Notes: generated by a model from the sequence alone, not told the origin. Shown: positions 9,941 through 19,359, counted from the first letter of the stretch. The stretch: 64,000 nucleotides of DNA from Paenibacillus hexagrammi (GCF_021513275.1 NZ_CP090978.1:1736001-1800000), one strand, 5' to 3'. A program made the numbers and translations.

Positions 9941-11503
9941 ATGTTTAAAAAGAAACTATTTACACTTGCATCAACTGCACTGGTTTTCTCACTGGCCATT
10001 ACCGCGTGCTCCAGCGCTCCCAAGGAGGAAACATCTGCTGGGACAACTGCTCCGACTAAAGAAGCGGCAGCAACCTCAGATGCTAAGGGCGCGTCATCAG
10101 CTAAAGATTTAAAGCCATACAAACTGGTTATGATTTTCCCGTCCGGCGTTGTGCCTAAGGATCTGCAGGCCGTTCAAGACGAAATGAGTAAATATTTGAC
10201 CGAGAAGATCAATGCTACCATTGAAATCCGTCCGATCGACTGGGGCGCTTGGGAAAATAAGAAAAATCTGATGTTCGCTTCCGGTGAGCAATTCGACCTC
10301 ATGTTTACGGCATCCTGGTACGGATTGGGTCAAGAAGTGGCGAAAGGTCAAATTATTCCGCTCGATGACCTTATCGATAAGTATGGGCAAGGTATCAAAA
10401 GCGTGCTTGATCCTGCCTATGTGGAAGGCGGCAAGTTGAACGGGAAGTCCTATGGCGTAGTGGCCAATAAAGAATTTGCGGCAACGAAGGGCGTCGTCAT
10501 GAGAAAAGACTTAGTCGACAAGTATCATATTGATTTGTCTGCTATTAAGGAACTAAAGGATTTGGAGCCAATTTATAAAACAATCAAGGAAAATGAGCCG
10601 AATATCGTTCCGCTGCAAGTAAAAAATGACCGTTCTCCTGCAAGCGCTATCTTGGGCTACGGCATGTTCGATATGCTTGGCGATGGCCCAGGGGTACTTG
10701 ATCGCGAAAGCAATGAACTGAAGGTTATCGATATGTTTGAAACGCAGAAGTTCATGGATACGGTGAAGCTGATGCACAAATGGTATCAAGCCGGTTACAT
10801 TAACAAAGACGGAGCGACCAACAAGGACAGTGAATTCCTGGCTGTGAAAGCGGGTAAAGCCTTCTCCTACGGTGAGTCCATGAAGCCTGGCTTTGATATG
10901 CAGGAGACACGCAATACCGGTATGCCGATGGTTACCGCCGAATTGACGAAACCTTATACGACAACAGGTGATACGACAAGCGCCATGTTCGCGATTCCGA
11001 ATACATCGAAGGATCCTGAGAGAGCCATGATGTTCCTCAACCTGCTCTATACGGATAAAACGCTGCTGAATATGCTCGATTGGGGTCTTGAAGGTAAGCA
11101 CTATGTAAAAGCCGGTGACAACATTATTGACTATCCGCAAGGCGTGGATGCCGCAACAGTAGGCTATAACCTGAACCTGCCTTGGATGTTCGGTAATCAG
11201 CTGAACTCCTACATTTGGAAGACAGAGGATCCTAAGATTTGGGATAAATATAAAGAATTCAACTCCAGTGCACAAAAATCAATTGCTCTCGGCTTCGTGT
11301 TTGATCCGGAAAAAGTAAAGAATGAAATTGCAGCGACAAATAACGTTATGACCCAATTTACCGGCGGGCTCTACACAGGAACTATTGATCCAGAAAAATA
11401 CGTTCCTGAGTTCGTAAGCAAGATGAAAGCGGCAGGTATGGATAAAATTATCGCTGAAAAACAAAGACAGCTGGATGAATGGGCTAAAGCGAATAAGAAA
11501 TAA
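9941..11503 (+). CDS. Extracellular sugar-binding lipoprotein, LplA type
   Basis: Solute receptor of the importer, anchored to the outer face of the membrane. GGAGGGG precedes ATG 9941. The signal peptide ends in a lipobox-like LAITAC, with Cys near residue 23 as the lipidation site, followed by an Ala/Thr/Ser-rich linker. The rest of the 520-residue protein has the alpha/beta plan of family 1 solute-binding proteins of about 500-550 residues, the LplA size class typical of Paenibacillus xylan and uronate transporters. The ligand cannot be read from sequence. Confidence 0.92.
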   Translation: MFKKKLFTLASTALVFSLAITACSSAPKEETSAGTTAPTKEAAATSDAKGASSAKDLKPYKLVMIFPSGVVPKDLQAVQDEMSKYLTEKINATIEIRPIDWGAWENKKNLMFASGEQFDLMFTASWYGLGQEVAKGQIIPLDDLIDKYGQGIKSVLDPAYVEGGKLNGKSYGVVANKEFAATKGVVMRKDLVDKYHIDLSAIKELKDLEPIYKTIKENEPNIVPLQVKNDRSPASAILGYGMFDMLGDGPGVLDRESNELKVIDMFETQKFMDTVKLMHKWYQAGYINKDGATNKDSEFLAVKAGKAFSYGESMKPGFDMQETRNTGMPMVTAELTKPYTTTGDTTSAMFAIPNTSKDPERAMMFLNLLYTDKTLLNMLDWGLEGKHYVKAGDNIIDYPQGVDAATVGYNLNLPWMFGNQLNSYIWKTEDPKIWDKYKEFNSSAQKSIALGFVFDPEKVKNEIAATNNVMTQFTGGLYTGTIDPEKYVPEFVSKMKAAGMDKIIAEKQRQLDEWAKANKK

Positions 11504-11532
11504 GCAGATGATGTAAGCACGGCACACATGAG

Positions 11533-11570
11533 AAGAGAGCGGCTTCTGAGAATAGAAGCGGACTCTCTTT
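11533..11570 (+). terminator. Terminator after the sugar transporter operon
   Basis: GAGAG and GGCTTCT on the left pair with AGAAGC and CTCTC on the right around the loop GAGAAT, followed by CTTTC. An outer CACAC/GTGTG pairing extends the structure. Confidence 0.75.
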
Positions 11571-11673
11571 CGTGTGTGTCTTTTCTCATAGTAGAGAGCT
11601 TGATTGTCACCAAGAGGCTTGATATACTGTTCGTGTACGCGCGTTCATAAAGATCATCTAGGGAGGAATACAC

Positions 11674-12543
11674 GTGTCAAAGCCACGCGTTATAGTAACC
11701 GGCGGAAGTGGTAGAGCCGGCAAATGGATTCTTAAGCATTTTGTAGAGCATAATTATGAAGTTATTAATTTGGATGTGAAGGCGCCTGATGAGAAAATCT
11801 GCCGAACCATCATTACCGACCTTACAGATTTAGGACAAGTGCATAACGCGCTGTCGATGTTTAGTACGGGGAACCGTCAAGAGGTAGCGGGAATTGTTCA
11901 TTTTGCAGCGATACCGGAAGCGTACATGGTTCCTAATGAAGTGTGCTTCCGCAACAATACAATGAGTACATATAATATTTTGGAGGCTGCGGCAAATCTA
12001 GGCATCAAGAAAGTAGTTAGCGCTTCCAGTGAGTCTTCATACGGTATTTGTTTTGCCAGTGAGTTTTTTGAACCTGCTTATCTACCGATTGACGAGAACC
12101 ATCCCCAACTTCCGGAAGACAGCTACGGCTTGTCCAAAGTCGTCAATGAGGTGACTGCTGAAGCCTTCCACCGCCGCACCGGTATGCAGGTCGTGAGCTT
12201 CCGCTTGGGCAATATTTTATGGCCGGAGAGCTATGCCCCTATTAAAGCCAATTTCGACGATACTGATGCGAGACTGCGGATCTTATGGTCGTACATTGAC
12301 GCTAGGGATGTTGCCAGCGCTTGCAGATTGGCCATTGAGAAGGATGGGTTAGGCGCAGTCGTCATGAATTTGGCGGCAGACGATTCTTCCTCGAACCGTC
12401 CGACCCAAGAGCTGGTTGACAAATATTTGCCTGGCGTGAAAGACATCCGCACACCGCTGGACGGTCGGATTTCGCTGCTCTCAAGCGCGAGAGCTAAAGA
12501 GCTTCTTGGTTGGGAGTATCAGTATAAAATTATGGAGCAATAG
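11674..12543 (+). CDS. NAD(P)-dependent epimerase/dehydratase (extended SDR)
   Basis: Cytoplasmic Rossmann-fold oxidoreductase or epimerase of 289 residues. GTG 11674 follows AGGGAGGAA at good spacing. The N-terminal nucleotide motif is TGGSGRAGKW (about 9-18), the Ser of the triad lies in SASSESS, and the catalytic Tyr and Lys are in YGLSK. It resembles the sugar-nucleotide epimerase and uronate dehydrogenase branch. Its position between a sugar importer and xylan enzymes suggests it processes an imported sugar or acid; the substrate is unknown. Confidence 0.88.
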   Translation: MSKPRVIVTGGSGRAGKWILKHFVEHNYEVINLDVKAPDEKICRTIITDLTDLGQVHNALSMFSTGNRQEVAGIVHFAAIPEAYMVPNEVCFRNNTMSTYNILEAAANLGIKKVVSASSESSYGICFASEFFEPAYLPIDENHPQLPEDSYGLSKVVNEVTAEAFHRRTGMQVVSFRLGNILWPESYAPIKANFDDTDARLRILWSYIDARDVASACRLAIEKDGLGAVVMNLAADDSSSNRPTQELVDKYLPGVKDIRTPLDGRISLLSSARAKELLGWEYQYKIMEQ

Positions 12544-12683
12544 AATTTTGGCTTGCTGTCAAGGTGATCTGCTCTGTCTGTCAACTGGTAAATAAAACAA
12601 TGAATATTTATGTCGTATAATGTCGAAGTATGATATATAATATCACTAAAGTACTAGTTATTTGACAGAGGAGCAGGATTCAC

Positions 12684-13364
12684 ATGCAGCAGGTACTCAT
12701 CAACATCTTTTTTTCTTTTATCGAATTTTTGGCGGGACTGATTTTAGCGGGCGCATTGTTTCGGTTTGAAAGGACATTCTTAAAGATTTCATTGGTTGCA
12801 CTCGTTTTGGCTGTCTACTCCGGGTATTTTAATACTTACTGGCACTTTCCGGTGCTCAGCTTGACTTCCGTACTGATCTTCTGGGTCATCTCACTTGCAG
12901 TAGTATTTCGAATCTCCATTTGGTATAGTATGTTGATTGGAATTATCTCTGCATTGGTGGGAGCGGGGCTAGAGTTTGTTGCGAATTTTGTCAGCGAACT
13001 TCTTCAAAATGGATATCATAGGAATTTGAATCTTTTGGCGGTTTCCGTTGTCATTTCCATTCTGGCTTACATTATTGACCGTAAGAAATTTGGGTATATG
13101 ATTCCTAATATCTATTCTTCACCGCCGCTTAACAAATTGTTTTTTATCGTTTCCAGCTTAATGATAGCTGCTCTTACTGCGCTTATTATCTCGACGGTCT
13201 ACTATATCCAAAGTGAAGTCAGTGCTATACATATTGTCATTATGTTTTCTTTAATTGCGGTCACCTACCTGGTTGTTGTGTTCTCCTATCGGTTTAATAA
13301 GAAGCTCTTAAAGGACCGTTATTCCATGTTTGAAAATAAGATGAACTATAAAAATGCCATGTAA
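12684..13364 (+). CDS. Six-helix membrane protein of unknown function
   Basis: 226-residue integral membrane protein with about six or seven hydrophobic segments spaced along the whole length and a short charged tail (NKKLLKDRYSMFENKM). An AGAGGAGCAGG ribosome site precedes ATG 12684. The arrangement resembles the membrane sensor half of AgrC-like peptide-sensing kinases, but no kinase domain follows: a terminator starts 12 nt after the stop. Function not recognised. Confidence 0.8.
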   Translation: MQQVLINIFFSFIEFLAGLILAGALFRFERTFLKISLVALVLAVYSGYFNTYWHFPVLSLTSVLIFWVISLAVVFRISIWYSMLIGIISALVGAGLEFVANFVSELLQNGYHRNLNLLAVSVVISILAYIIDRKKFGYMIPNIYSSPPLNKLFFIVSSLMIAALTALIISTVYYIQSEVSAIHIVIMFSLIAVTYLVVVFSYRFNKKLLKDRYSMFENKMNYKNAM

Positions 13365-13375
13365 AAGCAGCACCA

Positions 13376-13407
13376 GGCACAATTCCAATTCGGAGTTGTG
13401 TCTTTTT
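13376..13407 (+). terminator. Rho-independent terminator
   Basis: GGCACAATTCC (13376-13386) pairs with GGAGTTGTGTC (13392-13402), followed by TTTTT. It ends the membrane protein gene. Confidence 0.88.
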
Positions 13408-13530
13408 CATTTGAAAGTTGTTTATCCTCATATCTAAATTTTTTCAGGTATTTCATATAGTTAGAGAGGTTTTTTAACGAAGCGGCTATTGATATGATTT
13501 TGATGAGTGAGATGAAATGTTTCAATGTAA

Positions 13531-13546
13531 TTGGAAGCGTTACCAA
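13531..13546. promoter_or_regulatory. CG-centred LacI/cre-like dyad before the GH10 gene
   Basis: TTGGAAGCGTTACCAA is a near-perfect dyad (arms TTGG and CCAA around a central CG) 37 nt before the xylanase start. It fits a LacI-family operator or a cre site (about 12 of 14 positions). Confidence 0.5.
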
Positions 13547-13583
13547 CCTATTTGGTTATATTGATGGAAAAGGAGTATGACAG

Positions 13584-14598
13584 ATGACATTCCAGGAAAC
13601 CCATGTGTCTTCTTTATTCCAAGCTTTCTCACGATATTTCGATATCGGTGCAGCGGTCAATCCCAAGACACTTGTGTCGCAGAAGGATTTGATCACAAAG
13701 CATTACAATAGCTTAACGGCAGAGAATCAAATGAAATTTATTGAGATTCATCCGGGTCCCGAGCATTACACCTTTGAAGATGCGGATACGATCATAGAAT
13801 TTGCTGCACAACATGGCAAAAAAGTGCGCGGTCATACGCTTGTTTGGCACAATCAGACACCCGACTGGGTATTTACGGGACCGGACGGAGAGCCTGCTTC
13901 CAGAGAGCTGCTGCTCACCCGTATGAAGGAACATATTGACCGTGTCGTCAGGCGCTACAAAGGGAAGGTTTATGCCTGGGATGTGGTAAATGAAGCCATA
14001 GAGGACAGCCACGATGGTTACCTTCGTTCATCGAAGTGGCTTGAGTTGATCGGCGAGGATTACATCGCCAAGGCTTTTGAATTTGCCCATGAAGCGAGAT
14101 CCCGACGCGATTCTGTTTTACAATGACTATAACGAAACGAACCCCGTTAAACGTGAAAAGATCTATAAACTCGTCAAATCCTTGCTGGACCAAGGTGTGC
14201 CGATCCATGGCATTGGGCTTCAAGGCCACTGGAATATTTATGATCCTTCAATAGAGGAGATCAAGGAAGCTTTTGAACGGTATGCTTCATTAGGCTTGCA
14301 GCTGCAAATTACGGAGCTTGATGTATCGGTGTTTCGATTTGACGACAAGCGAAAGGATCTGACCGAGCCCACTGAAGAAATGCTGCAGCTTCAAACAGAG
14401 CGTTACGACCAAATCTTTGAAGTGTTCAAAGCCTACAGCAGCGTTTTAACAGCTGTTACATTCTGGGGGGCAGGAGACGAATATACATGGCTGGATTATT
14501 TTCCGGTTCAAGGTCGGAAGAATTGGCCGCTGCTGTTTGATGTGAATCAAGCCCCGAAGTCATCCTTTTACCGGATTACGGAAGCTGTCAGGTCATGA
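13584..14598 (+). CDS. Intracellular GH10 endo-1,4-beta-xylanase (frameshifted)
   Basis: Hydrolyses xylan-derived oligosaccharides. There is no signal peptide, so it likely acts in the cytoplasm on imported xylo- or aldouronate oligomers, as the small XynA2-like GH10 enzymes do. Motifs: acid/base Glu137 in WDVVNEAI, nucleophile Glu244 in ITELDVS, and the HTLVWH and TFWG segments. The frame breaks at about 14097: GAA GCG is followed by one surplus A before GAT CCC GAC, so HEA should run directly into DPDAILFYNDYNE. Removing that base gives an uninterrupted 337-residue enzyme of normal length with both catalytic residues. The break is a likely sequence error, otherwise a recent null mutation. 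It clusters with a GH8 xylosidase downstream. Confidence 0.9.
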
Positions 14599-14721
14599 CT
14601 TGATCATTGGCGACCGCCATACGGCGCCATTCCACGAGCTGGAAGCGTGAATAAATTTTCGGCAGTCCGTGCAATAAACAAACCTTCGTTTCAAAATGGT
14701 TGATACTTAGGAGGAGCCCAT

Positions 14722-15876
14722 ATGAAGAATTTGACACAAGGAGCAGTCGAAACCGGTGTATACCGGAATCTGTTTGTAGAGTACGGATATAGCGAAGAAG
14801 AAGTCAAACAGCGTGTTGAGGATGCATTTCAGCAGATTTTTTATGGCGATGAGGATACGAAAATTTTTTATGACGCCGGCGATGCCGGGGCCTATTTCAT
14901 GGATACAGGAAACGATGATGTGAGAACCGAGGGCATGTCTTATGCGATGATGATGGCTGTGCAGCTGGATCGTAAAGACGAATTTGACCGTGTCTGGAAA
15001 TGGGCCAAGACGAACATGTATATGACCGAAGGTAGACATGCCGGTTATTTTGCCTGGTCCTGCAACCTGGACGGCTCTAAGCGAGCTTACGGTCCCGCAC
15101 CGGACGGCGAGGAATACTTCGCTATGGCGCTGTTCTTTGCGTCCCATCGCTGGGGAGACGGGGATGAGCCATACAATTACAGCACACAGGCGAAGGACTT
15201 ACTCCGCGACTGCATTCACAAAGGGGAACATAATGATGGCTATCCGATGTGGAATCCGGACAACAAGCTGATCAAATTTGTGCCGGAGGTTGAATATTCC
15301 GATCCATCCTATCATCTGCCGCATTTTTATGAACTGTTCGCTCTATGGGCCTATCCGGAGGACCGCGATTTCTGGAAGCAGGCTGCGGAAGCAAGCCGCC
15401 GATATCTGCCCATCTCTTGCCATCCGGAAACGGGGCTGGCACCGGAATACGCGCATTATGACGGAACGCCGAATAATGACCGTGGGTACGGTCACTTCTT
15501 TAGCGATTCATACCGCGTGGCAGCCAACATAGGATTGGATGCTGAGTGGTACGGCCGATCCGATTGGCATCAGACCATTATCGACAACATCCAGCGCTTC
15601 TTTGCCGATAAGAGCCCGGATGATTATCGAAGATACACGATAACGGGTGAGCCCTTTGAAGAAAAGTCGCTTCACCCTGTCGGGTTGATTGCTACCAACG
15701 CAATGGCCTCTTTGGCCACAGATGGGCCACATGCCAAAGAGAACGTTGACTTATTCTGGAACACGCCGGTTCGAACCGGAGCCAGAAGGTATTATGATAA
15801 CTGTCTGTATTTATTCAGTATGCTGGCATTGAGCGGCAATTACCGGATCTGGATGCCTAAGGAGACTGAAGGATAG
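14722..15876 (+). CDS. GH8 reducing-end xylose-releasing exo-oligoxylanase (Rex)
   Basis: Releases xylose from the reducing end of xylo-oligosaccharides in the cytoplasm. The 384-residue protein has no signal peptide. The general acid Glu70 lies in RTEGMSYAMMM and the base Asp262 in FSDSYR, nearly the same positions as in the Bacillus halodurans enzyme, and the GDAGAYFMDTGNDDV segment is characteristic. An AGGAGG ribosome site precedes ATG 14722. Together with the GH10 gene and the importer at 8-11.5 kb it makes a coherent route from imported xylo-oligomers to xylose. Confidence 0.93.
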   Translation: MKNLTQGAVETGVYRNLFVEYGYSEEEVKQRVEDAFQQIFYGDEDTKIFYDAGDAGAYFMDTGNDDVRTEGMSYAMMMAVQLDRKDEFDRVWKWAKTNMYMTEGRHAGYFAWSCNLDGSKRAYGPAPDGEEYFAMALFFASHRWGDGDEPYNYSTQAKDLLRDCIHKGEHNDGYPMWNPDNKLIKFVPEVEYSDPSYHLPHFYELFALWAYPEDRDFWKQAAEASRRYLPISCHPETGLAPEYAHYDGTPNNDRGYGHFFSDSYRVAANIGLDAEWYGRSDWHQTIIDNIQRFFADKSPDDYRRYTITGEPFEEKSLHPVGLIATNAMASLATDGPHAKENVDLFWNTPVRTGARRYYDNCLYLFSMLALSGNYRIWMPKETEG

Positions 15877-15908
15877 AAGCAAAGCCTCGTTAGGCTCCAT
15901 GACCGATT

Positions 15909-15953
15909 CCGCCTTACAACATGGGAATTTCCATGCTGTAACGGCGGTTTTTT
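15909..15953 (+). terminator. Long rho-independent terminator
   Basis: CCGCC-TTACA pairs with TGTAA-CGGCGG across an inner CATGG/CCATG stem, then TTTTTT. It ends the xylan gene pair. Confidence 0.9.
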
Positions 15954-15986
15954 CGTTTCGAGGCTCCATATTGTGGTGCGAGACAT

Positions 15987-16020
15987 TTGATAAAGATTCA
16001 TGGAGGACTCCGTAGTTTTC
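15987..16020 (+). repeat. Terminal fragment of the palindromic repeat
   Basis: TTGATAAAG, then ATGGAGGACTC and GTAGTTTTC, align without gaps to 35025-35058 of the full copy at about 29 of 34 positions. The rest of the element is not detectable, so this is a solo end or decayed copy. Confidence 0.5.
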
Positions 16021-16060
16021 AGTCATTTTACAAAGGATTGCTGCGTGGATTTGTCGAAAG

Positions 16061-16080
16061 GTACTAGATGAACTTAGTAC
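16061..16080. promoter_or_regulatory. Dyad GTACTA-N8-TAGTAC upstream of the biosynthetic cluster
   Basis: A 6 bp perfect inverted repeat with an 8 nt spacer, 66 nt before the first gene of the overlapping seven-gene run. It is positioned as an operator; the cognate regulator is unknown. Confidence 0.4.
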
Positions 16081-16146
16081 TATATCAGCTGTCATCGATT
16101 CCTTACAATATATGCTAAGAATACACTTGTAAAGGCGGTTGACACC

Positions 16147-17142
16147 ATGGCACTTCAAGTAAGAGTCGCTGGAACCGGTAAATATTTGCCAGGCCAACAA
16201 ATCACCGATGAGCAAATGGATGCGCAGCTGCAGCTGCGGCCCGGCTGGGTGCGCAAGAAGACCAATGTGATAACGCGGCATTTTATAGATAACGAAACGG
16301 CATCGGAAATGGGAGCAAAAGCGGCAGAGCGCGCGCTGGCGGAAGCTGATCTCACTTTTGCTGACATCGACTGTCTGGTCTGTGCCAGCGGCACGATGGA
16401 GCAGCCCATTCCCTGTACGGCGTCGCTGATTCAAAGGGCGATGGGGCAAGAAGACTCGGGAGTACCTTCTTTTGATATAAATTCCACATGCCTTAGCTTT
16501 GTTGCCGCTCTTGATGTCATGTCCTATATGATTCACGCGGGCCGCTATGCTAGAGTCCTCGTGGTTTCTACCGAAGTGGCGTCCAAGGGATTAAATTGGG
16601 AGCAAAAGGAAAGCGCAGCGCTATTCGGCGATGGTGCCGCAGCGGCGGTGATCGAGCGCTCTGCGCCAGATGCCGCATCCCGAATCCTCAGCGCCTCTAT
16701 GAAGACGTACAGCAGCGGCGCCCGTTACTCCGAAATTAGGGGAGGCGGCAGCGCCAAGCACGCTAGTGAATACAGCAAAAGCACGGAAGCGGATTTTCTG
16801 TTCGATATGAACGGGGAAGCGATTTTCCGCATGGCATCCCGTCTCCTGCCGGATTTTCTTAAGGATTTGATGACGGCAAGCGGAGCCAGCATCAAGGATT
16901 ATCAGGTGGTCATTCCTCACCAGGGAAGTGCAATGGCCATGAGGCTGCTTAGACGTAAGCTCGGTATATCCGAGGAACAGCTCATGTATATTACGCCGGA
17001 TCATGGCAATACGATTGCAGCCTCTATTCCGATGGGTTTGCACGAAGCGATCCGGCAGGGGCGCATTCGCCGCGGTGAGCGTGTTCTGCTGCTCGGCACA
17101 TCAGCAGGGTTCTCGCTGGGAGGCATCGACCTTGTCTACTAA
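16147..17142 (+). CDS. 3-oxoacyl-ACP synthase III-like ketosynthase (OleA/FabH type)
   Basis: Claisen-condensing enzyme of the thiolase superfamily. The catalytic triad is complete: Cys115 in INSTCLSFV, His258 in IPHQGSAM and Asn288 in DHGNTIAASIP. Also present are the FGDGAAAAV loop and the C-terminal GTSAGFSLGG. Length (331 residues) is normal. It is the first gene of seven that overlap or nearly touch, so it probably supplies the carbon skeleton of a small product. It differs from housekeeping FabH by context: no fab genes lie around it. The following OleD-like SDR recalls OleA of head-to-head olefin pathways, but acyl-CoA versus acyl-ACP use cannot be told from sequence. Confidence 0.9.
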   Translation: MALQVRVAGTGKYLPGQQITDEQMDAQLQLRPGWVRKKTNVITRHFIDNETASEMGAKAAERALAEADLTFADIDCLVCASGTMEQPIPCTASLIQRAMGQEDSGVPSFDINSTCLSFVAALDVMSYMIHAGRYARVLVVSTEVASKGLNWEQKESAALFGDGAAAAVIERSAPDAASRILSASMKTYSSGARYSEIRGGGSAKHASEYSKSTEADFLFDMNGEAIFRMASRLLPDFLKDLMTASGASIKDYQVVIPHQGSAMAMRLLRRKLGISEEQLMYITPDHGNTIAASIPMGLHEAIRQGRIRRGERVLLLGTSAGFSLGGIDLVY

Positions 17143-18367
17143 GTCGGGAGTTAGCGGCACGCGCATCCGCAAAGTCCTTGTGACAGGAGGCCGTGCTCCA
17201 GCAGCACTGGAGCTAGTTCGCGCTCTTGCTAAGGCAGGCTGCGAGGTGATAGCCGCGGAGAGCCTGCCAAGGCATCTTTGCCGAAAGAGCAGCTCGGTGA
17301 AGCGTTGTTATCGCGTTCCGAGTCCAGCTGTGGATCCGTCAGGCTTTATAGATGCTTTAGAAGAAATCATTGTGAGTGAGCATATAGATCTGCTCGTCCC
17401 CACCTGCGAAGAAACGTTTTACGCCGCATCGGGCTACGAGAAGTTAAGCCGCTTATGCGAGGTATTCACAGTTACGCTGCCACAGCTTCGTGTGTTGCAT
17501 AGCAAATGGAGCTTTATCCAGACAGTGAAGGAGCTCGGCTTTCTAGCGCCGGCGACGATTCGATTGAATTCAGAAGCTGATTGGGAAACATTTTTAGATA
17601 ACCAGGGACACGAGGAGGCGGAGCGGGGGATTTTTGGCGATAGAGTGATCTTGAAGCCTGAGTATTCCAGATTCGCAGCGAAGATTCGAATCTTGGACAC
17701 AGGCAAGATGAAGCGGACCGCGACTCCTCAGCCAGATCCTCAGGATTACCCGTGGATTGTCCAACAATACATCGAAGGCCGTCAAATATGTACCTATAGT
17801 ATCGTTCGTGAAGGACGGTTATACGCTCATGCAACCTACACATCTCAGTATGCTGTCCAAGGCGGCGCAAGTGTTTATTTTGAACCGCTCGATCACCCGG
17901 CATCTCTGGAATGGGTAAAGTCATTTGTTTGGCGGATAGCATTTACCGGACAAATCGCGTTTGACTTTATCGAAACGGCCGATGGCCGGTTATATCCGAT
18001 CGAATGCAACCCGAGAACAACTAGCGGCGTTCATTTGCTGGCGGATCAGCCGGGCTTTGCTGAAGCTGTGCTGAGCCTTGATGGATGGGAAGGGGAGGTT
18101 CTACAACCTTCCCCTCATGCAAAGAAAATGCTAAGCCTGCCGATGCTTCTCTACGGTCTGTCCGGGCGGGCAGCTCTGCGGGAAATTCCAAGATGGCTGC
18201 AAAAGTGGGTGACAACGAAGGATGCAGTCTTCCATTGGAAGGACCTGCGTCCCTTTGTTGAGCAGCTGCCGATGTTAATTCATATGAGGCAAGTGGCTTC
18301 TAAGCTTGGCATTTCGCTGGTAGAAGCCTCGACCGTCGATTTGGAATGGAACGGTGATGAGATATGA
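17132..18367 (+). CDS. ATP-grasp domain enzyme
   Basis: Carboxylate-amine or carboxylate-thiol ligase-like protein of 411 residues. Start TTG 17132 lies 8 nt after GGGAGG and overlaps the ketosynthase stop by 11 nt; the frame open further upstream is only a shadow. It begins with a Rossmann-like nucleotide or preATP domain (KVLVTGGRAPAALELVRAL), then ATP-grasp elements: VILKPEYSRFAAK (ATP-binding Lys), WIVQQYIEG, IAFDFIETADGRLYPIECN (metal-binding Glu and Asn) and PRTTSGVHL. It would activate an acid as acyl phosphate for coupling, but the substrate is unknown. It is inserted between the ketosynthase and the SDR, unlike classical ole operons. Confidence 0.85.
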   Translation: MSTKSGVSGTRIRKVLVTGGRAPAALELVRALAKAGCEVIAAESLPRHLCRKSSSVKRCYRVPSPAVDPSGFIDALEEIIVSEHIDLLVPTCEETFYAASGYEKLSRLCEVFTVTLPQLRVLHSKWSFIQTVKELGFLAPATIRLNSEADWETFLDNQGHEEAERGIFGDRVILKPEYSRFAAKIRILDTGKMKRTATPQPDPQDYPWIVQQYIEGRQICTYSIVREGRLYAHATYTSQYAVQGGASVYFEPLDHPASLEWVKSFVWRIAFTGQIAFDFIETADGRLYPIECNPRTTSGVHLLADQPGFAEAVLSLDGWEGEVLQPSPHAKKMLSLPMLLYGLSGRAALREIPRWLQKWVTTKDAVFHWKDLRPFVEQLPMLIHMRQVASKLGISLVEASTVDLEWNGDEI

Positions 18368-19359
18368 AAGCATTAGTGACGGGAGCAACAGGCTTTCTCG
18401 GAGGACGGCTGACGCAGCGTCTTATTGAGGCAGGATGGGACGTCACAGCGCTAGGCAGAAACGTAGAAGCGGGTCATATGCTGGCGAAGATCGGCGCGCG
18501 ATTCCTGCAAGCCGATCTTCGCAGCCAGGAGCATGTGCTAGCTGCATGCGCCGGACAGGACGCCGTGTTTCATTGCGGCGCGTTGTCTGCTGCCTGGGGA
18601 GCTTACCGCAGCTTTTACGAGACGAATGCAGCCGGAACGGAGCATGTGCTAGCCGGATGCCGGCAGCATGAGGTGGGACGGCTCATTCATGTTTCTACGC
18701 CGAGTGTATATTTCGGCGCATCGGACCGGCTTGGCGTGAAGGAAAGCGACGTGCTTCCCGCGCGCCAAGCGAGCGCTTATGCCGCAACGAAGCGGCTGGC
18801 TGAGGCCGCAGTAGAGCGCGCTGCGGCGGCAGGCCTGCCTGCGGTAATGATTCGTCCGCGGGCGATATTCGGACCCGGTGATACGTCGATTCTGCCTCGA
18901 TTGATCGAGGCAAATGTGAGAACCGGAGTGCCTATGATCGACAAGGGGAGAGCCATTGTCGACCTCACCTACGTGGACAACGTCGTAGACGCATTGCTCC
19001 TCTGTCAAAGTGCGCCGCCCCATGTGCTCGGCCGCACGTATAACATAACGAACGGCGAGCCGGCCGTTTTCTCGGAAGCGGTCTCGGCCTTATTTGACAA
19101 GCTTGGAATGCGGCTAAAGGCAAAGCCGATCCCTTTCGCTGCGGCTTACGCGGCCGCAGCAGCAATGGAGCTGGCTGCGAAAGTGCTGCCGGGAGAGAAG
19201 GAGCCGATGCTGACGCGTGCTGTAGTGGGCATGCTGGGTAGAAGCCAGACGCTGGATATTGGCTTAGCGCGGCAGGATTTGGGGTATTCACCTCGAGTTA
19301 CTCTAGATCAAGGGATGGATGAATTTGCAGCATGGTGGAGGGAGCAGCATGGAAAGTAA
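18364..19359 (+). CDS. OleD-like NAD(P)-dependent extended SDR
   Basis: 331-residue reductase or epimerase-type SDR. ATG 18364 overlaps the previous stop as ATGA. It has TGATGFLGG (about 6-14) for NAD(P), the DAVFHCGALSAAWGAY segment, Ser in HVSTPSVYF, catalytic Tyr/Lys in YAATK, and RPRAIFGPGD. These features resemble OleD and the 3-beta-hydroxysteroid dehydrogenase branch that reduces 2-alkyl-3-ketoacids to beta-hydroxy acids. Combined with the ketosynthase, a beta-keto to beta-hydroxy reduction is a reasonable hypothesis. Local G+C is higher than in the flanking genes. Confidence 0.85.
   Translation: MKALVTGATGFLGGRLTQRLIEAGWDVTALGRNVEAGHMLAKIGARFLQADLRSQEHVLAACAGQDAVFHCGALSAAWGAYRSFYETNAAGTEHVLAGCRQHEVGRLIHVSTPSVYFGASDRLGVKESDVLPARQASAYAATKRLAEAAVERAAAAGLPAVMIRPRAIFGPGDTSILPRLIEANVRTGVPMIDKGRAIVDLTYVDNVVDALLLCQSAPPHVLGRTYNITNGEPAVFSEAVSALFDKLGMRLKAKPIPFAAAYAAAAAMELAAKVLPGEKEPMLTRAVVGMLGRSQTLDIGLARQDLGYSPRVTLDQGMDEFAAWWREQHGK

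Noticed and set aside
10553..11275. 240-residue minus-strand open frame
   Set aside because: Antisense to the LplA-type binding protein; residue composition is typical of a shadow frame.
16055..16085. FapR operator upstream of the ketosynthase gene
   Set aside because: FapR sites have TTAGTAC followed by GTACTAA facing inward; here the half-sites are in the opposite order with an 8 nt spacer.
17003..17131. Longer N-terminus for the ATP-grasp protein
   Set aside because: The extension lies inside the ketosynthase gene and reads as a shadow; GGGAGG is correctly spaced to TTG 17132.
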